DNA of 58,577 nucleotides. Source: Deltaproteobacteria bacterium (GTDB lineage Bacteria > Desulfobacterota > Syntrophobacteria > Syntrophobacterales > Syntrophobacteraceae). Below are positions 1 through 10,245 of this stretch, in pieces. How positions within the stretch are numbered: the stretch's first letter is position 1; each line of letters begins with the position of its first letter. The notes under the pieces were generated by a model that saw only the letters and a program-made list of their open reading frames with translations, was not told where the DNA came from and searched no databases. The stretch spans positions 1-58,577 of the forward strand of contig JAJYTC010000006.1 in NCBI GenBank assembly GCA_021793275.1, written 5' to 3'. The position numbers and the translations under genes were made by a program.

Positions 1-235
1 CAGGAAAACGGCGATGCAACTCATTAACCAGAGGCTCAATGCTCAGTGTCTCGCCTACCGAACATGAATGGAGCCAGATGGTGGGCCGACCGTCCGAGCG
101 CAGGCTTTCCGGCAGATTGCCCAATCGCTGGCCCAATGTCTGCGTATATTTTCCATGGCGCAAGGCCTTGTACAGAAAAACCGGCATCATTAAAGCTGTG
201 CATGCACCGAGAAACAGGCTGTAGAGCAAAAACAT
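1..235 (-). CDS. kdtA: 3-deoxy-D-manno-octulosonic acid (Kdo) transferase, N-terminal part, cut by window edge
   Basis: Reading the minus strand from an ATG at 235 gives 78 codons open to the window edge. The product starts with a hydrophobic anchor (MFLLYSLFLGACTALMMPVF) followed by a basic stretch and the motif WLHSCSVGE. This matches the N-terminus of WaaA/KdtA, where the anchor precedes a glycosyltransferase N-domain with an H-x-x-S-V-G-E motif. The family transfers Kdo from CMP-Kdo to lipid A precursors at the inner face of the cytoplasmic membrane, so the organism is expected to make LPS. The body of the enzyme lies outside the window. The neighbouring CpsB-type gene runs the other way, so the two share an upstream region. 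Confidence 0.85.
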   Translation of the reverse strand, partial: MFLLYSLFLGACTALMMPVFLYKALRHGKYTQTLGQRLGNLPESLRSDGRPTIWLHSCSVGETLSIEPLVNELHRRFP

Positions 236-550
236 TATTTCGTCCAAGACCCTGAGAACAAAAGGTTTGCCCGCTAAAGACAGGCTTCAGTGTCAACTCC
301 CGCCGCATTATAAAGAGTGAAGAACAGAAGCACGGGGAACTGTTGCCCCCGCCCCCCACGGAGCCATCGGCCGCGTATCGGTTTGAATTCCCCCCTTGCT
401 CTTCTTCGTGACGAACTTGCATAAAAATAGTATTATAAAGTGTTTTTTGATTCAGTGTCCATCTGAAAACCTTGGGGCGTGAGGGTGGCGGGCACGAAGA
501 TATTCTCGCCCGGCAAGAAGTTTCCGAATGGACACTGGTGTAGAGGGAAA
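236..550. other. intergenic region between kdtA and the PHP phosphatase gene
   Basis: Divergent upstream region of 315 bp. It holds one copy of a GC-rich dispersed repeat (331-362) and an AT-rich stretch around 420-450 that could carry promoter elements for the rightward gene. No convincing gene is seen: the long minus-strand frame over this segment lacks any recognisable protein motif and overlaps kdtA out of frame. Confidence 0.5.
331..362. repeat. dispersed GC-rich palindromic repeat, family A, copy 1
   Basis: About 32 bp built as CGGGGAACTGTTGCCCCCG followed by CCCCCCACGG. The GGGG...CCCC arms can pair. Similar copies lie at 16101-16132 and 56611-56643, with the same order of blocks: GGGGA, CTGT, GC-C-C, CCGC and a run of C. 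Confidence 0.6.
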
Positions 551-1339
551 GTGATCGACTTTCATTGCCATATACTGCCGGATCTTGACGACGGCGCCCC
601 GGACTGGGAGCATAGTGTCGAGATGGCAAGAATTGCCGTCGCGGACGGCATTTCGGGGATTGTGTGCACCCCCCATCTTTCGCCTGTTTTCCCGGACAAC
701 GACCGCAAGGCGGTGATGGCCTCGGTTGAGCAACTCCGTATCAGACTGCGGAAGGCGGAAATCCCGCTCGAACTCTATCCGGGCGCAGAGTTGGCCATCG
801 ACTCGGACCTGGGGGAAAAAATCAAATCCAATGAGGTCATGACCATCAACGACAACCGCAATGTCGCCCTGATTGAAATGCCTGTCGAGACCATTCCCCC
901 CAACATCGAAAGGTTCTTCTGGAGCATCCAGTCAACAGGCATCGACATAGTTCTGGGGCACCCGGAGAGAAATCCCTGCTTGATGAAGGACCCCTCCATT
1001 CTGTTTCGATGGATTCAGAGGGGAGTCATGGTCCAGGTGACGGCCTCTGCCCTGGCAGGCAAACATGGGCATCAGGTTCGCGATTTTACCGTAAACCTTC
1101 TCAAGCGCCGAATGATTCACCTGGTGGCATCCGATTCTCACGGCCCGACCAGAAGAAGGCCCGGGCTCTCCGCAGCACGAGCGGTAGTCGAGTCGGTTAT
1201 CGGCAAAGAGGAGGCGCACAAAATCTTTTGTGAGAACCCCCAACAACTCCTGCTCGGAACTGTCCCCGACTTTGCGCCCCCTCTCCAGGCGCTAAAGAAA
1301 ACTTCTTTTCTGCAGCGCATTTTGACTCTGAGGTCATGA
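551..1339 (+). CDS. CpsB/CapC-type PHP phosphatase (tyrosine-protein phosphatase family)
   Basis: 262 aa with a PHP metal-binding fold. The N-terminus reads IDFHCHILPDLDDG, giving the H-x-H pair at residues 5 and 7. Later come a histidine in LGHPERN and the ASDSHGP motif that completes the metal site. The family comprises manganese-dependent phosphatases that dephosphorylate the tyrosine autokinases controlling capsule and exopolysaccharide export. The GTG at 551 is chosen because AGAGGG lies just upstream and the protein then begins, as in the family, directly at the metal motif; an upstream ATG at 479 would add 24 unrelated residues. Next to it, facing the opposite way, is a DegT-type sugar aminotransferase, which fits a surface-polysaccharide setting. 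Its substrate is inferred from the family. Confidence 0.85.
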   Translation: MIDFHCHILPDLDDGAPDWEHSVEMARIAVADGISGIVCTPHLSPVFPDNDRKAVMASVEQLRIRLRKAEIPLELYPGAELAIDSDLGEKIKSNEVMTINDNRNVALIEMPVETIPPNIERFFWSIQSTGIDIVLGHPERNPCLMKDPSILFRWIQRGVMVQVTASALAGKHGHQVRDFTVNLLKRRMIHLVASDSHGPTRRRPGLSAARAVVESVIGKEEAHKIFCENPQQLLLGTVPDFAPPLQALKKTSFLQRILTLRS

Positions 1340-1349
1340 GCCGCAGTTC

Positions 1350-2450
1350 TCAACCACGACATTGCCTGACCGCTTCCACAACAGTTGCGGCGTCATCGAC
1401 GGTTAAGCCGTGGTGGACGGGCAAAGCCAGGATCGTTTCGGCCGTTTTTTCGGTAACAGGAAGGTTCAACGGGCCATAGAGTTCTTCAAAAACAGGCTGC
1501 TGATGCAGGCCGCGCGGATAGTGCACGCCGCTCGCTACGCCTCTTTTTTCCAGCCTTTCAGCCAAACAATCACGGCTGCAGCCGAATTCCTCCGCATCGA
1601 CCACGACACAATACTGATGCCAGGCATGAACTCCTTCCCGGGTCCATTTCTGGGGCCTGATACCCGATATGGACTCAAGGCCGGCCGAGAGGACATCCGC
1701 ATTCGCTCTCCTTTTGGCCAGCATCTCATCGAGCCTGAGGAGCTGCCTGCGCCCGATGGCGGCTTCAACGTCGGTCATCCTGTAATTGAAACCAAGAAGG
1801 GTATGACGGTACTTGCCGGACTCTCCGTGGCTGCGCAGCAATCGCATTTTGTCATCATACTCCCCGTTGTTCGTGCATACCATCCCCCCTTCGCCTACGA
1901 ACATGTTCTTTGAGGGATAAAAGGAGTAACAGACAAAATCGTTAAATGATCCAACGTCGCGCTTTCCCCAGCGCGCGCCGTGGGCCTGGGCGGCATCCCA
2001 AACCACGGTCAGGTTGTGACGGGCGGCGAAGTCGCTCACGGCCCCCGCATCAACCGGATTTCCAAAGAGATGAACCGGAACGATAGCTCGCGTACGCTCG
2101 GTGATTCGCCTTTCAGCATCGGCGAGATCGATCAGAAAGGTTTCAGGGTCGATATCACAAAAAACCGGCCGCGCGCCGCTCACGGCAACCATCGAACCCG
2201 TAGCCATGAAGGTGAACGAAGGCACAAGGACCTCATCGCCGGGCCTCAAAAAGGACAAGTAGGCCAAATGGAGGGCAACCGTGCCGTTGGCGCACGTGAC
2301 AGCGTGACGAGCCTCCACCATGGAGGCGAATTCCCGCTCGAAAGCCTCGCATTGGCCATTCTGGCGAAGGTTTCCGGACCGCAGCACATCCACCGCGGCC
2401 TGTATTTCCTCCTCAGTCAATTTCACCTCGGAAATTTCGATTCTGCTCAC
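1350..2450 (-). CDS. DegT/DnrJ/EryC1/StrS family aminotransferase
   Basis: 366 aa, normal length for PLP-dependent sugar aminotransferases. The cofactor lysine is K181 in FYPSKNMFVGEGG, and the PLP-pyridine aspartate is D152 in WDAAQAHG. These enzymes transfer an amino group from glutamate or glutamine to a nucleotide-linked keto-sugar for LPS or capsule; the sugar cannot be named from sequence. The GTG start at 2450 has GGAGGG eight bases upstream. It ends 10 bp from the stop of the convergent PHP phosphatase gene. Divergent from the MBL-fold gene, with about 225 bp between the starts. Confidence 0.9.
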   Translation of the reverse strand: MSRIEISEVKLTEEEIQAAVDVLRSGNLRQNGQCEAFEREFASMVEARHAVTCANGTVALHLAYLSFLRPGDEVLVPSFTFMATGSMVAVSGARPVFCDIDPETFLIDLADAERRITERTRAIVPVHLFGNPVDAGAVSDFAARHNLTVVWDAAQAHGARWGKRDVGSFNDFVCYSFYPSKNMFVGEGGMVCTNNGEYDDKMRLLRSHGESGKYRHTLLGFNYRMTDVEAAIGRRQLLRLDEMLAKRRANADVLSAGLESISGIRPQKWTREGVHAWHQYCVVVDAEEFGCSRDCLAERLEKRGVASGVHYPRGLHQQPVFEELYGPLNLPVTEKTAETILALPVHHGLTVDDAATVVEAVRQCRG

Positions 2451-2675
2451 AGATTCAACCCTCCAATCGGGGAACGATATGACAGAATTTACGAAATTTC
2501 GCCAGCAAAAAGCATTTCTTGCTCATCTCGCCTCGCACCGGCTACGAGCCCAACACCAGGGGAACCTTCACCGCTTGCGGATCGTCCCCTGCCTTCCGAG
2601 CAAGATCGAAAACGAATTTTTTCTTGAAAGTTTACGCCCCGGTAATGGATACTGGAAAATAAAAGGAGACGGCAG

Positions 2676-3575
2676 ATGCGATTTCGAAAACCAGGTAAAA
2701 TCATCGACAATTTGTGGTATCTCGGCGCCGAGGAATCGGGGGTCTACGTGTTGCGGGGAGACCACGGCGCGGCCCTTATAAACGGCGGGATGAGCTACAT
2801 TCTACCCGGTGTCCTTTCCCAAATGCATGAGTTCGGAATCGACCCGGGAGAAATCACCACCCTGTTGATCCTCCATTCGCACTTCGACCATGTGGGGATC
2901 GTGCCCTATTTTACGAGAAAATATCCGGCGATCAAGGTGCTTGGCTCCGAAGCGGCGGTCGCGACATTCGAAAAGCCGAAGGCGATCGAATTTATAAACA
3001 GCTACGGTATCCTTATGGCCGGAGACAGGCAGGAGACCCTTAGGGGCTACGACCTCGAGTGGCGGTCGGACATAGTGGTGCAGCCGGTCAGGGAAGGCGA
3101 TGTCATCGACCTGGGCGGGTTTGAACTAAAAATTTTTGAGACCCCCGGCCATTCGAACTGTTCCATTTCGGCTTATGAACCAAATCATAAAATCCTTTTT
3201 CCATCCGATGCGGTCGGCATACCATACCCCGACATACTTTTCCCGGCAATGAACACGAACGTCGACCAGTTTTTGGCCAGTCTCGAAAAGCTCAAGGATC
3301 TGGAAGTCCATCTGATGTGCGCCGATCACTACGGCTACATAACCGGAGAGGAAGCCCGCACGGCGGTCCCCGATACAATCAGGGAAGCGTCGAGCATGAG
3401 GGCCTTTCTTACCGAGATCTTGAAGAGAAACGGATACGACATCGACGCGGCAGCCAGGGAGAGCACCTCTTTTGCCTACGAACAAATGCCGGGCTACTTC
3501 CTCGCTCCGGAAATTCTGGAAGGAGTTCTGAAACAGACGGTCAAATACATTGCGAAAACTTCCATGCAGCCCTAG
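2676..3575 (+). CDS. MBL-fold metallo-hydrolase
   Basis: 299 aa metallo-beta-lactamase fold protein. The signature HSHFDH lies at residues 67-72, followed by TPGHS, FPSDAVG and CADHYG, which supply the remaining metal ligands. The family includes thiolesterases, glyoxalase II-like enzymes and lactonases; substrate is not evident here. The start has AAAGGAGA nearby. The gene is monocistronic and converges on the chemotaxis operon; the short gap holds a repeated AAGTCGAAAG-type sequence able to fold into a hairpin. Confidence 0.85.
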   Translation: MRFRKPGKIIDNLWYLGAEESGVYVLRGDHGAALINGGMSYILPGVLSQMHEFGIDPGEITTLLILHSHFDHVGIVPYFTRKYPAIKVLGSEAAVATFEKPKAIEFINSYGILMAGDRQETLRGYDLEWRSDIVVQPVREGDVIDLGGFELKIFETPGHSNCSISAYEPNHKILFPSDAVGIPYPDILFPAMNTNVDQFLASLEKLKDLEVHLMCADHYGYITGEEARTAVPDTIREASSMRAFLTEILKRNGYDIDAAARESTSFAYEQMPGYFLAPEILEGVLKQTVKYIAKTSMQP

Positions 3576-3585
3576 ATCGAAAACA

Positions 3586-3697
3586 AGTAGAAAGTCAAAA
3601 ACAACAAGTCGAAAGTCTGAAGGTCACAAGTCGCAGGTCAAAAGCAAGAAATTTCGACCCAGGGCTTTTGACTTTCAACTTTCGACTTTTCGACTGC
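3586..3697. repeat. purine-rich short-unit repeat, family B, copy 1, in a convergent intergenic gap
   Basis: The left half carries reiterated AGAAAGTC / AAGTCGAAAGTC units and the right half carries the complementary GACTTTCAACTTTCGAC. The segment can therefore fold into a long imperfect hairpin between two converging genes. The right half read in reverse is nearly identical to a stretch at 24925-24950. It may serve as a bidirectional terminator; that is inference. Confidence 0.55.
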
Positions 3698-3701
3698 AGG
3701 G

Positions 3702-5072
3702 CTAGAACCCGAATTCGGACAGCAGCGCATCGACTTCGTCCTGAGAATGCACCGCATCTTCCACAGCCGCATGCGCCGGACCGTAGAGTTCGTCGCCTTT
3801 CTTTTGTCCCGAAGTTTCCAATCGAACTCCGAAGGTCCGGATGAGATTGAGCAGTTTGCCCTCGATATCCTTGAGCAGTTTAGTGATCTTTTGGATGATC
3901 TGACCGCTCAGGTCCTGGTAGTCCTGGGCGCCCAGGATGATATCGAGGTCCGAGCGATGCCCTCCGATTATCTCTTCCATGGAGTCCAGGGTTCGGGCGG
4001 ATTCATCCAACTTTTTTCCTGCCGAATCGCCAATGGCTTTCAAGCCTCCGAGAACTCCGCGCAGCCGGGAGATATGGTCCATCTCGCTCGAGAGCCGTTC
4101 CTGCATGGTTTCTACGTGATCCAGGGTGGTAATGGCGGCTTTTTCCGTCATCTCCAGGATATGTTCGAGACGATTGCCGGAGTCGGGGATCCTGTCCTCG
4201 ACGATCTCCTTGAGGGAGGGGTCGAGGGTATTTTGAAAACTGCGTATCGAGTCGTGCAACCCCCTGGCCAAAACTCCGATTTCTTTGTAGAGGCCCGTGT
4301 CGGCCCTGGGCTGATCGGCCAGTTTTAGCAGGATTCCTTGCGCGGTCGACATATCGGCGCTGGAAAATGCTTCTATGAACTCTTTGACATTTGCTACCAC
4401 GGTTTGGACCATAGATTCTTCTATGGTTCGATACGATCCCGAAGTCAAGCGCTCTCCGGCGCCCAAGAGCTTTTCTATTTTTCTAAGGGTATCGGCCGAT
4501 CCCGTAAAGGTGACTTTGAAAGTACCCGCGGAATGCTGATCGAAATCAATTGAGAGCTCGCCTCCCAAATTCCTGACCATGTCTTTCAGATGTTCCAAAT
4601 CGCCGTCGGCCCCGGAGTCCTTCGCACCCCCGGGTACGGCTTCCACACTTTCCACAGTCTCCGGCACGGATTGGGCCGCCGCTTGCACTTGGTTTGCAGT
4701 TGCGGCTTCGCTCTGAGACGGTCTCAATATTTCCTGTATTTCGCTCAGATCTATTTCATGGTCCCCTTTGCCGTTCTTAAGGGCTTTCATGCCGTCTATC
4801 ACCGAGCTTATCGCAAATCCCAGCGAGGTAATGGAATCCATACTAAAACCGGGTGAGACGCTGTCTGTTAGAAAAGTTACGAGTTCGACGCCGGTCTTCT
4901 CCAAACCGTCCAGACCGAGCATAGCCGCTGTTGAATGAAATGCCACAAGGGCCCGGCGGGACTTTTCCATCTCTTTTTCGCCGTCTCCGCTGCTCATAGC
5001 GGTAACGCTTTGTTCAGCTTCGCTGAGAAGCTTGACAAGTTCATCCCAATCCTGCGTTTCCAACTCGATCAT
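3702..5072 (-). CDS. cheZ: CheZ-type CheY-P phosphatase (long form)
   Basis: 456 aa, about twice the length of enterobacterial CheZ. The C-terminal third has the catalytic helix motif DYQDLSGQIIQKI, in which the conserved D and Q match the residues that position water for CheY-P hydrolysis in CheZ. The extreme C-terminus, DEVDALLSEFGF, matches the amphipathic CheY-binding tail. The first 300 residues hold predicted helical regions of unknown role. The start overlaps the cheA stop by four bases (ATGA), indicating translational coupling. It is the last gene of the nine-gene che operon. A second candidate phosphatase, CheX, is encoded upstream. Confidence 0.85.
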   Translation of the reverse strand: MIELETQDWDELVKLLSEAEQSVTAMSSGDGEKEMEKSRRALVAFHSTAAMLGLDGLEKTGVELVTFLTDSVSPGFSMDSITSLGFAISSVIDGMKALKNGKGDHEIDLSEIQEILRPSQSEAATANQVQAAAQSVPETVESVEAVPGGAKDSGADGDLEHLKDMVRNLGGELSIDFDQHSAGTFKVTFTGSADTLRKIEKLLGAGERLTSGSYRTIEESMVQTVVANVKEFIEAFSSADMSTAQGILLKLADQPRADTGLYKEIGVLARGLHDSIRSFQNTLDPSLKEIVEDRIPDSGNRLEHILEMTEKAAITTLDHVETMQERLSSEMDHISRLRGVLGGLKAIGDSAGKKLDESARTLDSMEEIIGGHRSDLDIILGAQDYQDLSGQIIQKITKLLKDIEGKLLNLIRTFGVRLETSGQKKGDELYGPAHAAVEDAVHSQDEVDALLSEFGF

Positions 5073-7240
5073 TTTGAACTATCCTCGTATAAACTGATTA
5101 TCCCTTTTACATCGATTATCAATGCAATCTTGCCATCTCCGAGTATGGCGCCCCCCGAGATACCGGGCAATTGCTCAAACAGACTTCCGAGACTTTTGAT
5201 TACGACTTCCTGCCTGCCTACAATCTCATCGGCGAGCAAGCAATATGAATGTTGCCCTTCGATCACCACGAGAAGCAACCCCTCCCAAGGAGCGCGATGT
5301 TTGGGTTCTTCATTGAAATAATTGTGCAGGCGGATGAGCGGCATGATTGAATCTCTTACCTTTACAAGCTCACCTTTGCCCTGGACCGTAAAATAGGCTT
5401 CCCTGGAGACCTTGAGTGATTCCTTAAGAGCAATTGTCGGCACAATGTATCGCTCGGCTCCGATTTGTACGATCATCCCGTCGATAATGGCCATCGTGAG
5501 GGGCAGTTTCATATGGAAAGACGTTCCCCGGCCGGGTCGACTCACTATTTCGATCTTGCCGCGGAGCCCTTCGACGCACTTTTTTACGACGTCCATTCCG
5601 ACTCCCCGCCCGGATACTTCGGTCACTTTGTCTTTTGTCGAAAACCCCGGGTGAAAGATCAGGTCGTATGCCGTCTTATCATCGAACTGATCGAGCTCGC
5701 TTATTATCCCGCGCTCTATTGCCTTTTCCCGGATCTTCCGCGCGTCGAGCCCCCGGCCGTCGTCCTCTATATCGATTACGATGTTGCCTCCCTTTTGTTC
5801 GGCGGAAATTAGTATCGTCCCCATGGGGTCCTTGCCGGCTTTGGTTCGCTCCTCCGGCATCTCTATCCCATGGTCTACGGAGTTTCTGATCATATGCACG
5901 AGCGGTTCATATATTTCTTCGACCATATTGCGGTCGATTTCGGTATCCTCTCCATTCATTTTCAATTGCGCTTCTTTGCCCGATTTTCTCGAAAGATCCC
6001 GAACCAGTCGGATCATTTTCTGGAAAGTATTTTTAATCGGCACCATGCGCATCGACATGCTGATTCGCTGTATTTCGGCAGTGATCCTGTTGAGTTGACT
6101 GCAGTCCTTCTGAAGTTTTTGGTCCTTTATCTTTTTGATGTCCGGGTTTTGCAGCACCATCGACTGAGCGATAACCAGTTCGCCGACCATATCCACGAGG
6201 TTGTCCAACTTGCGAGTGTCGATCCGCACCGATTGCGCGGTTTCAATGTTATGCCGCTGTTCACGCAGAGCCTTCGAGACTTCCCTCGGGCTGGCCATCC
6301 CCTCCTCGATGGCCGCCTCGCCGAATTTCGTTCCCTCCACTTTGCTCTTTTGAGCAATGTCGGGGAGGGTCTCATCTTCAAGGACCCCATGCTCGACGAG
6401 GATCGTGCCTACCTTTCTCACCGGGATTCCGGCGCCCGCCGCCGGGTCGCCGCCAAAGGTTTTGACTTTCTCCAGAAATCCCTTGACGACAGGCGAGGCC
6501 ACTTTGCGGCCGCTTTGGCCACTTTCCAGCTCCTCGAGCAGTCCTTTGAGAATATCGGTAGCCACCAGGACCAGGTCGATCACCGAGTCGGTCACCGCCA
6601 ACTTCCCCGACCTTGCCGAGTCCAGAAGGTTCTCGACCTCGTGGCTCAGCTCATGGATTTCCGAGAGGTTGAGAAAACCGGCGACTCCCTTTATGCTGTG
6701 AAAAGGCCGAAATACGGCGTTTATCGCCTCAGTGTCTCCCGGGTTGGTTTCGAGCCCGAGCATGTTCATCTCGATGGTCGAAAGATGCTCTTTGGCTTCC
6801 TCGATAAAATCTTTCAGAAGCTCAGGGTCCTGCAGCTCGGTAGATTCCGTAACCTCCTGGTCCGGGAAAATATCGTTGCCTGAATCGATGGCCGCCGAGG
6901 CGAAGAAGTCCTCCTCCCCGGTTTCACATGCGCTCTCCGGCTCAATGCCGGACACTGCCTCCGCAGCTGCGCTGCCTAAAGCTTCCCCTGGACCCGAAAA
7001 GTTCTTTAGAGAGCCGAGCAGATTTTGAATCATCAGCCAGTCGTTATTCGGATCGGATGATTCTTCCAAAATGAGACGTTTGAAAATCAGCCTCACTTTT
7101 TCAATTTCTTTGCGCAGCGCCCCTGCCGATCCGTTTTGCCCTTCGAGTTCGTCGAGAATGTTCAGGCATTCCCCTATCCCTGCAAGGTCATCAGGACCGT
7201 CAATTACACCATTGACAAGGCGGTCGAGTATTTTTTCCAT
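5069..7240 (-). CDS. cheA: chemotaxis histidine kinase CheA
   Basis: 723 aa. Domains in order: an N-terminal helical region (1-100); an Hpt domain with the phospho-accepting H181 in RPFHSIKGVAGFL; a linker (about 270-340); the dimerisation helices; the HATPase domain with the N box HMIRNSVDHGIE, DDGRGLD and GRGVGMDVVK; and a C-terminal CheW-like domain. It autophosphorylates and passes phosphate to CheY and CheB. The ATG at 7240 is preferred over the upstream TTG at 7270 because GGGGA sits six bases before it. Extra sequence ahead of the Hpt domain is unusual compared with enterobacterial CheA. Confidence 0.95.
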   Translation of the reverse strand: MEKILDRLVNGVIDGPDDLAGIGECLNILDELEGQNGSAGALRKEIEKVRLIFKRLILEESSDPNNDWLMIQNLLGSLKNFSGPGEALGSAAAEAVSGIEPESACETGEEDFFASAAIDSGNDIFPDQEVTESTELQDPELLKDFIEEAKEHLSTIEMNMLGLETNPGDTEAINAVFRPFHSIKGVAGFLNLSEIHELSHEVENLLDSARSGKLAVTDSVIDLVLVATDILKGLLEELESGQSGRKVASPVVKGFLEKVKTFGGDPAAGAGIPVRKVGTILVEHGVLEDETLPDIAQKSKVEGTKFGEAAIEEGMASPREVSKALREQRHNIETAQSVRIDTRKLDNLVDMVGELVIAQSMVLQNPDIKKIKDQKLQKDCSQLNRITAEIQRISMSMRMVPIKNTFQKMIRLVRDLSRKSGKEAQLKMNGEDTEIDRNMVEEIYEPLVHMIRNSVDHGIEMPEERTKAGKDPMGTILISAEQKGGNIVIDIEDDGRGLDARKIREKAIERGIISELDQFDDKTAYDLIFHPGFSTKDKVTEVSGRGVGMDVVKKCVEGLRGKIEIVSRPGRGTSFHMKLPLTMAIIDGMIVQIGAERYIVPTIALKESLKVSREAYFTVQGKGELVKVRDSIMPLIRLHNYFNEEPKHRAPWEGLLLVVIEGQHSYCLLADEIVGRQEVVIKSLGSLFEQLPGISGGAILGDGKIALIIDVKGIISLYEDSSK

Positions 7241-7295
7241 CAACATCCCCGCTTGGATAATTCGCGTCAATTAATCGCCAAAACATATCCGGCCA

Positions 7296-7676
7296 CTAGC
7301 GAGGAATAATTTTCGCCAGCTTCTCTTCGAGCGTCGCAGCCGTGAACGGTTTTACAATGTAGTTGCTGACCTTCGCCTTTACCGCTTCGACTATGTTCTC
7401 TTTCTGAGCTTCGGCGGTAACCATCAGAAACGGCGTGTCCTTGAGATTATCGGCGCCGCGGACCTCCTTGAGCAGTTCCAGGCCGGTCATCCTGGGCATG
7501 TTCCAGTCCGAGACTATCAGATCTACTTTTGTGGTCTTGAGGACTTCGAGGGCCGCCATTCCGTCTTCAGCTTCTATTATGTTTTGAAAATCCAGATCGC
7601 GCAAAATCTTGCGGACGATACGCCGCATCGTGACAAAATCGTCAACTATGAGCACTGTAAGATCCTTGTAAGCCAT
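7296..7676 (-). CDS. cheY: CheY-like response regulator
   Basis: 126 aa single receiver domain. The acidic pocket is DD at residues 12-13, the phospho-acceptor is D57 in IVSDWNMP, and the conserved switch lysine is in VKPFT. There is no output domain, as in CheY, which binds the flagellar switch or acts as a phosphate sink. GGGAGG lies upstream of the ATG. It sits between cheB and cheA, the usual place for the motor-controlling CheY, so this copy is the likelier partner of CheZ; that pairing is inference. Confidence 0.92.
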   Translation of the reverse strand: MAYKDLTVLIVDDFVTMRRIVRKILRDLDFQNIIEAEDGMAALEVLKTTKVDLIVSDWNMPRMTGLELLKEVRGADNLKDTPFLMVTAEAQKENIVEAVKAKVSNYIVKPFTAATLEEKLAKIIPR

Positions 7677-7693
7677 ATATGATGGTACCTCCC

Positions 7694-8788
<1,095 letters not shown>

Positions 8789-8818
8789 TCATTTCAAAAA
8801 ATCCGCAGGCCCGCATTC

Positions 8819-9280
8819 TCAACAGGGCAGATATTCCAGAGCGGCAGAGCCGGCCGGTTGCCCTGAAAAAGTGAAGCCAAGCCCTGAGACGCTCCGAGTT
8901 GAATCTTCTTTCTCGGTTCCGATCCTCCAAGCTCTGGGTATCCCCAATTTCCACTCCGGATGGTTGGCATGAGCGTGACAGCCGCCGGCAACCATGTTTG
9001 ACAGTTCCCTCAGGCTGTCGACGAGCTCATCTTCATCGATCTCATCTGCCTGCGCCTCATCGATGCCCAGAAAGTTTGCGGTTATCATTCTTGCGAATCT
9101 TTCACCGATTCGCATCTTAAGGACTATGCAACCCTTCTGATTTACCAGGCGAGTCTCCGATCCGTACTCAAAAGTCCCGCCTCCACCCTCACACTCTTCG
9201 AAATCCACGTCTGTAAAGAACATGGTTTCGAAAACTTCAGAAATCACATCCTTCAGAACTTCTTCCGGCAACGAAACCAT
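8819..9280 (-). CDS. cheX: CheX/CheC-family CheY-P phosphatase
   Basis: 153 aa. The family signature E-x2-N followed by G is visible in SLRELSNMVAGG, matching the CheC/CheX/FliY phosphatase motif. The single signature makes it more CheX-like than CheC-like, which carries two. It starts inside the end of the upstream cheY (44 bp overlap), with GGGAG ahead of the ATG. The region after the motif reads CHAHANHPEWKLG and is less typical, so activity is not assured. The operon encodes CheZ as well, giving two distinct candidate phosphatases. Confidence 0.75.
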   Translation of the reverse strand: MVSLPEEVLKDVISEVFETMFFTDVDFEECEGGGGTFEYGSETRLVNQKGCIVLKMRIGERFARMITANFLGIDEAQADEIDEDELVDSLRELSNMVAGGCHAHANHPEWKLGIPRAWRIGTEKEDSTRSVSGLGFTFSGQPAGSAALEYLPC

Positions 9281-9659
9281 TTGGCTCTCCCATGATTCGA
9301 CTCAGCAAAGTCCCGATCTCTTCGGGCCGGAAAGGTTTACGGATGTAGCCGCTGGCGCCCAGATCGATCAGACGCCTTAGCCTGTCTTCATTGGCTTCGG
9401 TTGTAACGAATACAACGGGAGTATTGCTGAATATCTCCATTTTCCTCAAAGATTTCAGGAACTCGACGCCGTCCATTTCCGGCATGTGAACGTCGGAAAT
9501 TATCAGGTCTATCCACTCCCCCTCCATGACATCCAGAGCTTCCCTGCCGTTTGATGCCTCCAGGCACTTTCCGAGCTCGAAGCCGGAAAGTCGGAGGGTC
9601 TTGAGCAGCACCTTGCGCATCGATCCGGAATCATCCACTATAAGAACATTGTAGGCCAT
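9237..9659 (-). CDS. CheY-like response regulator, second copy
   Basis: 140 aa receiver-only protein. D56 in IISDVHMPEMDG is the phospho-acceptor, DD at 9-10 forms the metal pocket, and the conserved threonine and lysine appear in FVTTEAN and IRKPFRP. It differs clearly from the second receiver gene at 7296-7676. Its stop lies inside the cheX frame, so CheX may act preferentially on this regulator; that is inference from gene order. Confidence 0.9.
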   Translation of the reverse strand: MAYNVLIVDDSGSMRKVLLKTLRLSGFELGKCLEASNGREALDVMEGEWIDLIISDVHMPEMDGVEFLKSLRKMEIFSNTPVVFVTTEANEDRLRRLIDLGASGYIRKPFRPEEIGTLLSRIMGEPNGFVAGRSSEGCDF

Positions 9660-9693
9660 GACGCCCTCAAATGATAAATTAAAGAGGCATACA

Positions 9694-10212
9694 TCAAATC
9701 TCTATTTCGGCTTCTCTTCCCACCTTAAGAATTACTTTGCCGCTATCCATAAGCAACCGCACGGTGCGATTGACTTCTCCCCCCATGTGTTCGGCGGCGA
9801 CAGCCACATTGTTTTTCCAAAAAATCTTGCGCATCGCCAGGCAGTTTCTTTTCCCTATATTGAAAACGCCGTTCGGATCAAGCGTTTGAGCTCCCCCCAC
9901 CGTTTTGACCACGATGTTCTCTTTTCTGGCCCCCATCTGGTAGCTGCTCTTAAAAAGATGCGCGATTCCCGTATCTGCAAACATGCACGGGTTCTTCCTG
10001 GCCTTTTCCGGGTCCAGACCTGAATCAGGAAGCATGTAATGAAGCATTCCGCCCACCGATGCGACGGGATCGTAAATTATTACGGCTATGCAAGACCCCA
10101 GAGAATAGGTTATCAAAAGTTCCTCCGACGAGTTACTCACAGCCATATCCGCCACCCCGATCACTCTTTTTATCCGAGTCTCTACTCTTCTCAATGCCCC
10201 CGGATGTTTCAT
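9694..10212 (-). CDS. cheD: chemoreceptor glutamine deamidase CheD
   Basis: 172 aa. The catalytic cysteine lies in YSLGSCIAV, followed by GGMLHYMLPDS with the active-site histidine and a downstream threonine-containing segment. CheD deamidates receptor glutamines, and in several bacteria it interacts with CheC. The ATG at 10212 has GGAG five bases upstream; an in-frame TTG precedes it. Confidence 0.92.
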   Translation of the reverse strand: MKHPGALRRVETRIKRVIGVADMAVSNSSEELLITYSLGSCIAVIIYDPVASVGGMLHYMLPDSGLDPEKARKNPCMFADTGIAHLFKSSYQMGARKENIVVKTVGGAQTLDPNGVFNIGKRNCLAMRKIFWKNNVAVAAEHMGGEVNRTVRLLMDSGKVILKVGREAEIEI

Positions 10213-10245
10213 CAAAGCTCCGATTTCGTGCGATCTCCGTTCTAA

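Noticed and set aside
36-629. 197-codon minus-strand frame over the kdtA start
   Set aside because: It overlaps the real kdtA frame and the PHP phosphatase start out of frame and has no recognisable motif.
2550-2600. Family A repeat copy near AGGGGA ... TCCCCT
   Set aside because: Only the six-base arms match; the CTGT and C-run blocks are missing.
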